Made by a program: the position numbers and the translations under genes. A stretch of 60,246 bases of DNA. Origin: Sphingomonas sp. Lineage in GTDB: Bacteria; Pseudomonadota; Alphaproteobacteria; Sphingomonadales; Sphingomonadaceae. The notes beneath the pieces are model-generated. The model saw only the letters and a list, made by a program, of their open reading frames with translations, was not told where the DNA came from and did not search any database. Below are positions 26,236-36,151 of the stretch, piece after piece (the stretch's first letter is position 1; every line of letters begins with the position of its first letter). The stretch spans positions 1 through 60,246 of the forward strand of contig JAFIGU010000015.1 of the NCBI GenBank assembly GCA_017849555.1. Direction: 5' to 3'.

Positions 26236-26919
26236 ATGGTCGGCCGATTGCGCACCCGATACCTCGACCTTCTCGGGTCGATCTACATCTATAACGAGCA
26301 CCGCGGCTATACCGCGCTCGACCGGGTGCTCGAAGCCGTCCGCGCCCGCGCCCCCGACGATCTCGCGCTGATCGCCGCGATCGAGAAACATCGCGCCGAC
26401 GAGCGCAAACATTATCTCATGTTCCGCCGCTGGTTCGAGATGCGCGGGGTGATGCCGCTCGCGGTCGATCGCGCGTGCGGGCATATCGACCGTTTCGTCG
26501 AGATCATGTTCCGCCGGCATATCGACGAGCTCGATACCCAGGCGATCATCGCCAGTGACGATCAATTCGAAAAACTGTGCCGCGTGATCTCGCTCACCGA
26601 GCAGCGCGGCTATCGCCAGGTCGAGATTTTGCTGCGCCACCCGATCGTCCGCCGCGATCGCGTGCTGATCAAGATCTTCCGCATCATCGAGCGCGACGAG
26701 CCGAGCCACTGGGCGCCCTATGACGGCTGGCTCGCGGCGCACGGCAAACGCCCCGCGCGCTGGTGGGAGCACGCGATCGACACGTTCATCCATTCGGAAC
26801 TGCTGTTCCTCAAACTGCCTTTGCTGTTCGTTTCGCGCGTCGCCCGGCGCACCGACTGGGCCGATCGCGACGATCCCGCCGAACGTCTCGCCTCACCGTT
26901 CAGCCTCGCGGCGGAGTGA
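26236..26919 (+). CDS. Ferritin-like diiron protein, unknown function
   Basis: A 227-residue protein rich in helix. The ligand pattern of a ferritin-like diiron site can be read: a Glu in helix 1 (YIYNEHRGY), ExxH in helix 2 (DERKH in AADERKH-type context), a Glu in helix 3 (SLTEQRGYRQVE), and ExxH in helix 4 (DEPSH). A C-terminal hydrophobic stretch (SELLFLKLPLLFVSRVA) may bind membrane. AT-rich TATATA lies just upstream (about 26222). It stands alone after the his operon. Candidate activities are oxidase, hydroxylase or iron handling; none is proven. Confidence 0.65.
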   Translation: MVGRLRTRYLDLLGSIYIYNEHRGYTALDRVLEAVRARAPDDLALIAAIEKHRADERKHYLMFRRWFEMRGVMPLAVDRACGHIDRFVEIMFRRHIDELDTQAIIASDDQFEKLCRVISLTEQRGYRQVEILLRHPIVRRDRVLIKIFRIIERDEPSHWAPYDGWLAAHGKRPARWWEHAIDTFIHSELLFLKLPLLFVSRVARRTDWADRDDPAERLASPFSLAAE

Positions 26920-26949
26920 ATTACACCACGTTAGATCGGCACATCCTCT

Positions 26950-26986
26950 CCCCGTTCGGGCTGAGATTGTCGAAGGGCGAACGGGG
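26950..26986. terminator. Palindromic hairpin between convergent genes
   Basis: CCCCGTTCG and CGAACGGGG form a 9-bp stem around a 19-nt loop that contains the GCTGAG..TGTCGAAG core of the REP-like family. It lies between the ferritin-like gene and mutL, which converge, and could stop transcription from both. Confidence 0.5.
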
Positions 26987-27002
26987 TGTGGACGGCCCCC
27001 CG

Positions 27003-28787
27003 TCACTTCCGCCCGAACAATTTCTCGATATCGCCGTGCGCCAGCTTCACCCAGGTCGGGCGGCCGTGGTTGCACTGGCCCGAATGCGGGGTGACTTCCA
27101 TCTCGCGCAGCAGCGCGTTCATCTCGGCGACCGACAGCACCCGCCCCGCGCGGACCGAGCCGTGGCACGCCATCGTCCCCGCCACCGCATCGAGCCGCTC
27201 GCGCAGCGACAAGGCCTGATCGAACGCCGCCAGCTCGTCGGCAAGATCGGTGATCAGCCCCGCCGGATCGCCCGCGCCGAGCAGCGCCGGGGTCGCGCGG
27301 ACGAGGATCGCGCGCGGGCCGAACCGCTCGAGTTCCAGCCCCAGCTCGGCCAGCTCCGCCGCCCGCGCCTCGAGCCGGTCGCATCCGGGCTCGTCCAGTT
27401 CGACCACCTCGGGGATCAGCAGCGCCTGCGACGCCACCCGCCCCCCGGCGAGCGCGCGGCGCATCCGTTCGAGCACCAGCCGCTCGTGCGCGGCATGCTG
27501 GTCGACGATGACGAGCCCGTCCTCCGCCTCGGCGACGATATAGGTTTTGGCGACCTGCCCGCGCGCCACACCGAGCGGATGATCGGCGCGCTCGGGCGGC
27601 GGGGCGAACGCGGGTTCGGCACGTGCCTGCGGCGGTGGCGCGAAGAACGCCGGGCGACGATCGGCGACCGACGGGCCGATCGCCGCGCCATGATGCTGGG
27701 TCATCGCGGGCCAGATCGTCGGCTGCCGCTCGACCGGCGGCGGGGTATCGATCTCGCTGCGCCACATCGCCAGCGCATCTTCAGCCGGGCGGTTCGTCAC
27801 GCGATGCCCTGCCCCGTCGAGCGCGCGGCGAATCCCGCTGACGATCATCCCGCGGATCATCGCCGGATCGCGGAAGCGCACCTCGGTCTTGGCGGGGTGG
27901 ACGTTCACATCGACCTGATCGGGCGGCACATCGAGGAACAACGCCACCACCGCATGCCGGTCGCGCGGCATCATCTCGGCATAAGCCCCGCGAATCGCAC
28001 CGATCAGCAGCCGGTCCTTCACCGGCCGCCCGTTGACGAACAGATATTGGTGATCGGCGATGCCGCGGTGGAAGGTCGGCAGCCCGGCAACCCCGCCGAG
28101 CACCACCCCCTCGCGCTCCAGATCGACCGCGACCGAATTCTCCGCCAGCGCGCGATCGGTGAGCAGGGCGACGCGCCCCGGCCGGTCCTCCGCCTGCAAC
28201 GCCGCCAGCGCGCGCCGCCCGTCATGCTCGACGGTGAAGGCGATATCGGGCCGCGCCATCGCCAGCCGTTTAACCACATCGAGGCAGGCGGCATATTCGC
28301 CGCGCGTCGATCGCAAGAATTTACGTCGCGCCGGAACCTTGGCGAACAGCCCCTCGACCACAACCCGCGTCCCTGGCGGCAGCGCGGCCGGCCCCTCGCG
28401 CACCAGCACGCCATTGTCGATCGTCCGCGCCCAGCCGTCGGCGCCGCGCGGGCGGCTTTCGAGCGTCAGCCGCGCGACGCTGGCGATCGACGGCAGCGCC
28501 TCGCCGCGAAACCCCAGAGTCGCCACCGAATCGATGTCGTCGGAAGGCAGCTTGGAGGTGGCGTGACGCTCGCACGCCAGCGCCATTTCGTCGGGGGTCA
28601 TCCCGCAGCCGTCGTCGGCCACCTCGATCCGCTCGACCCCGCCGGCGGACAAGGCCACCGCGATCCGCGCGGCGCCGGCGTCGATCGCATTCTCGACCAG
28701 CTCCTTCAACGCGCTGGCCGGTCTTTCTACCACTTCACCGGCAGCGATGCGGTTGATCAAATGCTCGGGCAAACGGCGTATTGACAC
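27003..28787 (-). CDS. mutL: DNA mismatch repair protein MutL
   Basis: A 594-residue GHKL ATPase. N-terminal motifs are ELVENAIDAGA, DDGCGM, GFRGEAL and LFVNGRPV. A variable Pro-rich linker (about residues 330-400) joins the C-terminal dimerisation domain, which has the endonuclease metal motif DQHAAHERLVLE and the partner motif CNHGRPT, so this is a nicking-type MutL as in bacteria without MutH. GTG at 28787 starts the conserved SIRRLPEHLINRIAAGEVVERP and follows a GGGGA ribosome site; the longer frame upstream is not MutL-like. Confidence 0.94.
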   Translation of the reverse strand: MSIRRLPEHLINRIAAGEVVERPASALKELVENAIDAGAARIAVALSAGGVERIEVADDGCGMTPDEMALACERHATSKLPSDDIDSVATLGFRGEALPSIASVARLTLESRPRGADGWARTIDNGVLVREGPAALPPGTRVVVEGLFAKVPARRKFLRSTRGEYAACLDVVKRLAMARPDIAFTVEHDGRRALAALQAEDRPGRVALLTDRALAENSVAVDLEREGVVLGGVAGLPTFHRGIADHQYLFVNGRPVKDRLLIGAIRGAYAEMMPRDRHAVVALFLDVPPDQVDVNVHPAKTEVRFRDPAMIRGMIVSGIRRALDGAGHRVTNRPAEDALAMWRSEIDTPPPVERQPTIWPAMTQHHGAAIGPSVADRRPAFFAPPPQARAEPAFAPPPERADHPLGVARGQVAKTYIVAEAEDGLVIVDQHAAHERLVLERMRRALAGGRVASQALLIPEVVELDEPGCDRLEARAAELAELGLELERFGPRAILVRATPALLGAGDPAGLITDLADELAAFDQALSLRERLDAVAGTMACHGSVRAGRVLSVAEMNALLREMEVTPHSGQCNHGRPTWVKLAHGDIEKLFGRK

Positions 28788-28938
28788 GCTTCGTCCCCTA
28801 GCCCAAGCGGCGTCATCCCGCGACCCCGTAAGACGTTTTATTTGGCCGTGCACGCCAATGCACCTTGCGGCGGGAAGCGCGGGATGGTTGGCGTATTGCA
28901 CCGCGTGCTCGGCGCGGCGACTCGGGGACGGAAACTAG

Positions 28939-29985
<1,047 letters not shown>

Positions 29986-30035
29986 CGGGCAGACTTTTTA
30001 TCAGAGACGGTTGGGAAATGGCCTTCAGCTTTCCC

Positions 30036-30133
30036 CCGTCATTCCCGCGCAGGCGGGAATCCATTCAACCGACGCTCGGCGAAAGAATCGCAGCGACAGC
30101 GCGAATGGATTCCCGCCTTCGCGGGAATGACGG
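30036..30133. repeat. 98-bp palindromic repeat between mreB and mreC
   Basis: Two 31-bp arms (30036-30066 and 30103-30133) match in inverted orientation at 30 of 31 bases. Each arm contains its own ATTCCCGCG/CGGGAAT hairpin, so the unit is a palindrome of palindromes, like a two-unit REP/BIME element. The remainder of the 250-bp mreB-mreC gap shows no gene. Confidence 0.8.
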
Positions 30134-30238
30134 AAAGCTGGCGGCGGAGAAAATCCACTGATGCCTTTTCCAATCGGGCTTTTAGTGTTTAGTTCATCTG
30201 CGGCGCCGACCAGCGCCGCCACTCGAAGGGCATAGGTG

Positions 30239-31123
30239 ATGGCGCCGACGCGGGACCGGCGCCCGGGTTTCTCGCGGCGGGCGCAATATTCGCTGTTTCT
30301 GACCTATATCCTGGCCATCGCCGGCGCGGGGGTCGGCGCGGTGCTGCTCGCCCTCTCGACATTCAATCCGCCGGCCTTCGCGGCGCTGCGCGCGACGGTG
30401 CGCGAGGTGACCACCCCGGTCTCGTCGGGGATTTCCGCTGTGTTCGGCGTGGTCTCGGGCGTTCCCGATGCGATCGGCAGCTATTTCCATGTCCGCACCG
30501 AGAATGAAGCATTGCGCGCCGAGGTGAAGCGTACCCGCGCCGCGCTGACCCAGGCGCAGATCATCGTGCGCGACAATCGCCGGCTGCGCGGGCTGCTCAA
30601 GCTGCGCGACGGCGATGCCGCACCGGTCGTCACCGCGCGGATCGTCAGTTCCTCCGCATCGAGCACGCGACGCTATGGCGTGCTCAACGCCGGGAGCTGG
30701 CAGGGCGTGCGCGAGGGGCAGCCGGTACGCGGCCCCGACGGGCTGCTCGGCCGCATCGTGGAAACCGGCCCCAATACCGCGCGCGTACTGCTGCTCACCG
30801 ATCCCGACAGCATCGTCCCGGTCCGCCGCATCGGCGACGGCATGCCCGCGTTGGCTGCCGGACGCGGCGACGGGATGGTCGATATCCGCTCGGTCGATAC
30901 CGGCGACGCCAAATTGCGCCCCGGCGACCGCTTCGTCACCTCGGGCACCGGCGGAATCTATGCGCCGGGCGTGCTCGTCGCACGGGTCGTCCGCGCCGGC
31001 AGCGATACCGCCCCGGCGCAGCCTTACGCCCGCCCCGACACGTTCGACTTTGCCCTCGTCAGCGCGGCCTTCGTTCCGCCCCCGCCGCCGGCGCGCCCGC
31101 AGCCGCCCAAGACCAGAAGATGA
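30239..31123 (+). CDS. mreC: Rod-shape determining protein MreC
   Basis: A 294-residue bitopic membrane protein. A cytoplasmic basic start is followed by one membrane span (about residues 20-40), a short coiled coil (ENEALRAEVKRTRAALTQAQIIVRDNRRLRGLLKL) and the periplasmic beta-domain (GSWQGVREGQPVRGPDGLLGRIVETGPNTARVLLLTDPDS, then FVTSGTGGIYAPGVLVARV). It links MreB to PBP2 and RodA. GTG 30236 immediately precedes ATG 30239; either may start. A Pro-rich tail ends the protein. It overlaps mreD by 4 bp. Confidence 0.93.
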   Translation: MAPTRDRRPGFSRRAQYSLFLTYILAIAGAGVGAVLLALSTFNPPAFAALRATVREVTTPVSSGISAVFGVVSGVPDAIGSYFHVRTENEALRAEVKRTRAALTQAQIIVRDNRRLRGLLKLRDGDAAPVVTARIVSSSASSTRRYGVLNAGSWQGVREGQPVRGPDGLLGRIVETGPNTARVLLLTDPDSIVPVRRIGDGMPALAAGRGDGMVDIRSVDTGDAKLRPGDRFVTSGTGGIYAPGVLVARVVRAGSDTAPAQPYARPDTFDFALVSAAFVPPPPPARPQPPKTRR

Positions 31124-31632
31124 GCGCCGAATCGCGCAAACCGTTCGAGGCGACGCTTCCCGCGGGCCGCGCGCGCGCGATTCCGTGGCTGACGGTGATG
31201 GCGGGCTCGCTCGTCACCGTGGCGCCGTTCGGCGCGACGCTGGGGCTGCTCCCGCCGTGCGGGTTGCTGATGCTGCTGGCGTGGCGATTGCTCGCCCCGC
31301 TCGCGCTGCGCCGCTGGGTGCCGCCATTGCTCGGACTGTTCGACGATCTGGTCAGCGGCCAGCCGCTCGGCAGCGCGATGGTGCTGTGGACGCTGACCTT
31401 CTTTCTGGTCGACCTGTTCGACCAGCGCACGATGTTCCGCGATTTCTGGCAGGATTGGCTGATCGCCGCCGCGGCGATCGCGATGTGCCTCGCCGGCGGC
31501 CGGATCGTCGCGACACCGCTTACCGCGCACGTCGATGCCGTGCTAGTGATACAGATCGTCGTGTCGATCCTCGTCTTTCCCCTTGCCGCGCGTATCGTCG
31601 CCTGGATCGACCGCAAACGGGCGGTCGAATGA
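31120..31632 (+). CDS. mreD: Rod-shape determining protein MreD
   Basis: A 170-residue inner-membrane protein with about five spans; MreD is poorly conserved in sequence, and here it is identified by the position between mreC and mrdA, by length, and by the GLFDDLVSGQPLGSAMVLWTL segment typical of the family. It overlaps both neighbours by ATGA, so mreC, mreD and mrdA form one translationally coupled unit. Confidence 0.85.
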   Translation: MSAESRKPFEATLPAGRARAIPWLTVMAGSLVTVAPFGATLGLLPPCGLLMLLAWRLLAPLALRRWVPPLLGLFDDLVSGQPLGSAMVLWTLTFFLVDLFDQRTMFRDFWQDWLIAAAAIAMCLAGGRIVATPLTAHVDAVLVIQIVVSILVFPLAARIVAWIDRKRAVE

Positions 31633-33722
31633 CGCGCGCGCCGCGGATCGCCACCGAGGCGCAGCAAGGCTACACCTTCTCGCGCCGCGCCTGGCTGCTC
31701 GGCACCGCGCAGCTTGGCGTGGGGGGATTGCTCGTCGCGCGAATGGGCTGGCTCGCGATCGCCGAGAATGAGCGCTACAGCACGCTCTCCGAAAGCAACC
31801 GGGTCAACAACACGATGATCCCGCCGCGTCGCGGCTGGATCGTCGACCGCGCCGGGCATCCGATCGCCGACAACCGCACCGACTTCCGCGTCGACCTGAT
31901 CCCCGATCGCGTCGAGGATCTCGATCGCACGCTCGCGCTGCTCCAGAAATTGCTCGACCTCACCCCCGAGGATCTGCTCCGCGTGCGCGCCGATCTCAAA
32001 AAAGCCGCCGGGTTCCAGCCGGTGCAGGTGGTGGACAATATCTCGTGGGAGCGGTTCGCCGCGGTGCAGGTGCGCCAGCCCGAGCTGCCCGGGGTCGCGC
32101 CGACCCGCGGCTTCGCGCGCAACTATCCCGCCGGCGCGGCGGTGGCGCATCTCACCGGCTATGTCGGCACCGCCACCGCCGAGCAATATAAGGCGACCAA
32201 GGATCCCTTGCTCGTCACCCCCGGGTTCAAGGTCGGCAAGGACGGGCTCGAAAAGACACTCGAAAAGCAATTGCGCGGCACCCCTGGCGCGAAACGGGTC
32301 GAGGTGACCGCACGCGGCAAGGTGGTCGCCGAACTCGCCACCCGCCCCGACATTCCCGGCAAGACGCAGAAGCTGACGATCGACGTCGGGCTGCAGGAAT
32401 ATGCCGCGCGGCGGCTCGGCACCAATTCGGGCTCGGTCGTCGTGTTCGACTGCCAGACCGGCGAGATGCTCGCGATGGTCTCGATGCCGGCCTATGATCC
32501 CAACAGCTTCTCCGCCGGGATCAGCCATCTCGAATGGCAGATGCTGAGCGCCAACGATCACGTCCCGTTGATGAACAAGGTGACCCAGGGGCTCTATCCC
32601 CCGGGCTCGACCGTCAAGCCGATGAACGGCCTCGCGCTGCTCGAGGCGGGGGTCAGCCCCGACGAGCGAATTTTCTGCTCGGGGTCGCTCCGCGTCGGCA
32701 ACGGCATCTTCCACTGCCACAAGAAGCGCGGCCACGGCCCGCTCGATCTGCGCAACGCGATCGCGCAGAGCTGCGACATCTATTTCTACGAAATGGTCCG
32801 CCGGCTGGGCTATGATCGTGTCGCGCCGATCGCGCGGATGGTCGGGCTCGGACAGAAATTCGATCTGCCGCTCGCCACCCAGCGCTACGGCACCGTGCCC
32901 GACAGCGCGTGGAAGAGTCGCAAGTACAAGAGCAATTGGACGGTCGCGGATTCGCTCAACGCCTCGATCGGCCAGGGCTATGTGCTGGCCAATCCGCTCC
33001 AGCTCGCGGTGATGGCGGCGCGGATCGGCTCGGGGCGGATGATCCAGCCGAGCCTGCTCGCCGATCACGTCCACTCGGGTGCCGCCGCGCTGACGGTCAA
33101 CCCCGATCATCTGCGCATCGTGCGCGAAGGGATGTGGAAGGTGGTCAACGGCGGGGGCACCGGCGGCGCGTCGCGAATGTATGTCCCCGGCATCCAGCTC
33201 GCCGCCAAGACGGGCACCGCGCAGGTCCGCCGCATCACGATGGCCGAGCGGCGCGGGGGGGTGCTCAAGAACGCCAGCCTGCCGTTCAAGCTGCGCGACC
33301 ACGCATTGTTCGTCTGCTTCGCGCCCGCGGACAATCCGCGCTATGCCGCGGCGATCGTGCTCGAACATGGCGGCCATACCGTGCGCAATCTCGATTCGCC
33401 GATGATCGGGCGCGATATCATGACCTGGCTGTTCGATCGCGATCTGGCGATGAAGTCGCTCGCCGAGGTGGAGCCGACCTGGGGCGGCGACATCCGTACC
33501 CGCATGGCCGCCGAGGCCGCCGCCTATCGCGCCGCCAATGCCGCCGAGACCGAGGCCGGGCTCGGCACCGAAACCGACGCCCCCGCCCCCACCGCCGCCC
33601 CGGCGGTCGAGGCGGTGACGCGCGCGCGCAACGCCAATGCCGATGCCACCCCCGGCGATATCGCCAACACGGGCGGCGTCGCGGGCACCACCGGCTCGCC
33701 CGATGCCGGGACGCCCGATTGA
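31629..33722 (+). CDS. mrdA: Penicillin-binding protein 2, cell-elongation transpeptidase
   Basis: A 697-residue class B PBP. One N-terminal span (about residues 22-40) is followed by the pedestal domain (RGWIVDRAGHPIADNRTDFRVDLIP) and the transpeptidase domain with all three active-site motifs: SxxK in PPGSTVKP, SxN-type SCD in AQSCDIYFYE, and KTGTAQ. It cross-links lateral peptidoglycan with RodA. After the catalytic domain there is an Ala/Thr/Pro-rich tail of about 90 residues without known function. It overlaps mreD by 4 bp and rodA by 1 bp. Confidence 0.95.
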   Translation: MTRAPRIATEAQQGYTFSRRAWLLGTAQLGVGGLLVARMGWLAIAENERYSTLSESNRVNNTMIPPRRGWIVDRAGHPIADNRTDFRVDLIPDRVEDLDRTLALLQKLLDLTPEDLLRVRADLKKAAGFQPVQVVDNISWERFAAVQVRQPELPGVAPTRGFARNYPAGAAVAHLTGYVGTATAEQYKATKDPLLVTPGFKVGKDGLEKTLEKQLRGTPGAKRVEVTARGKVVAELATRPDIPGKTQKLTIDVGLQEYAARRLGTNSGSVVVFDCQTGEMLAMVSMPAYDPNSFSAGISHLEWQMLSANDHVPLMNKVTQGLYPPGSTVKPMNGLALLEAGVSPDERIFCSGSLRVGNGIFHCHKKRGHGPLDLRNAIAQSCDIYFYEMVRRLGYDRVAPIARMVGLGQKFDLPLATQRYGTVPDSAWKSRKYKSNWTVADSLNASIGQGYVLANPLQLAVMAARIGSGRMIQPSLLADHVHSGAAALTVNPDHLRIVREGMWKVVNGGGTGGASRMYVPGIQLAAKTGTAQVRRITMAERRGGVLKNASLPFKLRDHALFVCFAPADNPRYAAAIVLEHGGHTVRNLDSPMIGRDIMTWLFDRDLAMKSLAEVEPTWGGDIRTRMAAEAAAYRAANAAETEAGLGTETDAPAPTAAPAVEAVTRARNANADATPGDIANTGGVAGTTGSPDAGTPD

Positions 33723-34834
33723 TGAGCCGCTCCTCGATCGTCCCCGCCCCGCTCGCGCGCCTGCCGTGGCGCGTCCTGCTGACGATCACCGCGATCGGCT
33801 GTTTCGGGCTGGTCGTGCTGTTCTCCGCCGCGGGCGGGTCGCTGCGCCCCTGGGCCTTGCCGCAGGGGGTGCGCTTCTTCGTCTTCCTGTTCGCCGCGGT
33901 CGGGGTCAGCACGGTCCGCGAGGATGTCTGGCGGCGCGCCGCTTTCCCCGCCTATGCGGTTCTGGTCGTGCTGCTGTTCGCGGTCGAACTGCTCGGCGCG
34001 GTGCGCGGGGGAAGCCAGCGCTGGCTCGATCTCGGCTTTATCCGGCTCCAGCCCTCGGAGCTGATGAAGCCGGCGATCGTGATGGCCTGCGCGCGCTTCT
34101 ACGACATGCTGCCGCCGTCCGAAACGCGGCGCTTCGGCGCGATCTGGCCGCCGTGCGTGCTGATCGGCATCCCGGCGGCGCTGGTGATGCTCCAGCCCGA
34201 TCTCGGCACCGCGCTGATGATCTGCGCCGGCGGGGTGACGGTGATGTTCCTGGCGGGAATCCCGTTGCGACTGTTCGTCGGCGGCGCACTCGCCCTTGCC
34301 ATCGCCGCGCCGCTGGCGTTCAACTTCGTGCTGCACGATTATCAGCGCAACCGTGTGCTGATCTTCCTCGATCCCGAGAGCGATCCGCTGCGCACCGGCT
34401 ATCACATCACCCAGTCGAAGATCGCGATCGGCTCGGGCGGAATCTTCGGCAAGGGCTTCCTCAACGGGACGCAGAGCCACCTCGATTATCTGCCCGAGGG
34501 GCAGACCGATTTCGTCTTCGCGACGATGGCGGAGGAATGGGGGCTGCTGGGCGGCATCTTCATCATCGCCGCTTATCTGATGGTGATCCGTTGGGGAGTG
34601 AACGTCGGGGTGCGCGCCAAATCGCGCTTCGCCAAGCTGACCGCGGCGGGGCTGTCGACGACGATCTTCTATTATGTCGCGATCAACCTGATGATGGTGA
34701 TGGGGCTGGCGCCGGTGGTCGGCATCCCGCTGCCGCTGGTGAGCTTCGGCGGGTCGGCGCAGATGACGGTGCTGCTGTGCCTCGGCATCCTGATGTCGAT
34801 CGACCGCGAGAGCCGGCGAAAAACTGGCTGGTAA
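33722..34834 (+). CDS. rodA: Peptidoglycan glycosyltransferase RodA
   Basis: A 370-residue SEDS-family polymerase with about ten spans. Marks are RGGSQRWLDLGFIRLQPSELMKPAIV, MLQPDLGTALMI, the large extracellular loop with YQRNRVLIFLDPESDPLRTGYHITQSKIAIGSGG, and PEGQTDFVFATMAEEWGLLGG, including the catalytic Asp region. It pairs with PBP2 from the overlapping upstream gene. It is the last gene of the rod cluster; 89 bp later comes tRNA-Lys. Confidence 0.95.
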   Translation: MSRSSIVPAPLARLPWRVLLTITAIGCFGLVVLFSAAGGSLRPWALPQGVRFFVFLFAAVGVSTVREDVWRRAAFPAYAVLVVLLFAVELLGAVRGGSQRWLDLGFIRLQPSELMKPAIVMACARFYDMLPPSETRRFGAIWPPCVLIGIPAALVMLQPDLGTALMICAGGVTVMFLAGIPLRLFVGGALALAIAAPLAFNFVLHDYQRNRVLIFLDPESDPLRTGYHITQSKIAIGSGGIFGKGFLNGTQSHLDYLPEGQTDFVFATMAEEWGLLGGIFIIAAYLMVIRWGVNVGVRAKSRFAKLTAAGLSTTIFYYVAINLMMVMGLAPVVGIPLPLVSFGGSAQMTVLLCLGILMSIDRESRRKTGW

Positions 34835-34923
34835 GCAAAAAAGGGGTTTGCAATCCGCGAAACGCCTGCTACCGGCGCACCTCCCGACGCGAGGCCGCCC
34901 ACGCAGCCTCCCGCCGCCGGAAT

Positions 34924-34999
<76 letters not shown>

Positions 35000-35336
35000 T
35001 AATTTCAATGACTTAGTGACGATTTTGAAGACAAGCGCGACCCACCCTTCGTCCACGTAATCACCACGTAATCAAATTTGCTTCAGCGCAATCGTCGCCA
35101 AGGCGTGCTATTCCAGCGACAAATTGATCGAGGTAGGCAGTTTCCGGCCCGAAAACGGGCTTCTGGCGCTGATTACGTGGCCTCACGCACTATTTGAATA
35201 GGCCGCTTCCCAGCACCAATCGGCGGAAAAATGCCGTCGCAGCGCTACCCGATTGACGCCCAATATCCCTGCCATTCTGATTACGTGGGTGATTACGTGG
35301 CTCAAGCCGACCCAAATACAGCAACCGATCGGACTA
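35000..35336. other. Gene-free ICE end with five GATTACGTGG repeats
   Basis: No gene is seen in this 337-bp stretch. It is richer in A and T than the chromosome on its left. The 10-mer CCACGTAATC occurs at 35053-35062 and 35064-35073 (11 bp apart), and its reverse complement GATTACGTGG at 35171-35180, 35279-35288 and 35291-35300 (last two 12 bp apart). Helical-turn spacing and position between the tRNA 3' end and an excisionase-like gene suggest integrase arm-type sites or excisionase sites. This is inference from pattern only. Confidence 0.6.
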
Positions 35337-35582
35337 TCAGCAGTCCTTCCAGGCGATGTCCGAGGTCGAATCGCACACGCGCCGATTGGCCCAATCTTCA
35401 AGGTCGGAAAGCGCATAGACTACCCGTCGCCCCAGTTTCCGAAACGGCGGCCCGCCTCCCCGCACGCGATACTTCTCCAATGTCCGCGGCGACAGGCGCA
35501 GGAAGTCGGCTGCTTCATCGTTCGAGTAAAACGACGAGCGTGTTTCCGCTATCGGATCGTTCCTCATGGGATCGTCGGTCAT
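35337..35582 (-). CDS. AlpA/excisionase-like helix-turn-helix protein
   Basis: An 81-residue protein of the HTH_17 (MerR/excisionase) type. YSNDEAADFLRLSPRTLEKYRVRGGGPPFRKLGRRVVYALSDLEDWA is the standard winged-HTH sequence of AlpA-like regulators and recombination directionality factors. It is the gene nearest to the tRNA-Lys end and faces it, so its C-terminal end borders the repeat cluster. A role in excision or in control of element genes is likely. It overlaps the DUF736 gene by 4 bp and is the last gene of this minus-strand run. A related protein is encoded at 55498-55734. Confidence 0.78.
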   Translation of the reverse strand: MTDDPMRNDPIAETRSSFYSNDEAADFLRLSPRTLEKYRVRGGGPPFRKLGRRVVYALSDLEDWANRRVCDSTSDIAWKDC

Positions 35583-35920
35583 TCTGGGGACTTCCTCTTC
35601 GACGCCGCGGCATCGCTCAACATCAGCTTTGCGGTCAGCCCTTCGGGTTCAGCAAACAGGACTGCGCTCAAAGGGCAGAACGGGTCGTCTATCCGAACAC
35701 GAAGATAGGCGCGTGGCGGATCGCTGCGAGATTCCTTTTCCCACGCGTCACCGATCGTCTGCCATCCCATCATCACACGAAACGCGGGAGCGCCGTCGCT
35801 GACCTGATTGTCGTTAGGCACCAGGCGGATTTTGCGCTGGATGGTAAGGGTCTGGATTTCCCCCTCCCAGCCACCCTGCTTCGACCGCTTGAACCGGCCG
35901 ATTTCCCTGCGGCGGATCAT
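35579..35920 (-). CDS. DUF736 family protein
   Basis: A 113-residue protein with the DUF736 pattern: IGRFKRSKQGGWEGEIQTLTI, IRLVPN, APAFRVMMG, IGDAWEKES and a YLRVRIDDPFCPLSAVLF block. DUF736 genes are common on alphaproteobacterial plasmids and ICEs beside conjugation genes, but the function is unknown. It is coupled by 4-bp overlaps to the excisionase-like gene and to the gene upstream. A second, more divergent DUF736 gene lies at 55909-56241. Confidence 0.7.
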   Translation of the reverse strand: MIRRREIGRFKRSKQGGWEGEIQTLTIQRKIRLVPNDNQVSDGAPAFRVMMGWQTIGDAWEKESRSDPPRAYLRVRIDDPFCPLSAVLFAEPEGLTAKLMLSDAAASKRKSPE

Positions 35921-36138
35921 GTCGCGGTTTCCTTGCGCGCCTTGGCAAAGGCGCGGTCGCTGGCGAGGAAGGATTCGAGCATCGCAGGGATCAGGTCGGC
36001 GACCGTCGTTGCGCCCTTGTCTTCATAGGCTACGCGGTAAAGATCGAGATAGGCGCGTAAATCCGCGTCGAGGTCCGGCGTGATGGTGATACCGATCTTG
36101 ACCGGCGTACGGTCGGGCAATCTAGCGAGCTTGAGCAT
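35917..36138 (-). CDS. DUF2274-like protein
   Basis: A 73-residue protein: MLKLARLPDRTPVKIGITITPDL, then an amphipathic helix DADLRAYLDLYRVAYEDK, and VADLIPAMLESFLASDRAFAKARKE. The pattern matches DUF2274 proteins encoded next to trbI in trb-type elements, probably ribbon-helix-helix-like DNA-binding proteins. I chose the start at 36138 rather than 36180 because it gives the conserved KLxxLPDxxPVK start. It ends 4 bp into the DUF736 gene, and its start lies just before the trbI stop. Confidence 0.6.
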   Translation of the reverse strand: MLKLARLPDRTPVKIGITITPDLDADLRAYLDLYRVAYEDKGATTVADLIPAMLESFLASDRAFAKARKETAT

Positions 36139-36151
36139 GGCACGTCTCCTG

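Noticed and set aside
35041..35310. CRISPR-like array from the GATTACGTGG repeats
   Set aside because: Repeats are only 10 bp, in both orientations, with irregular spacing and no cas genes.
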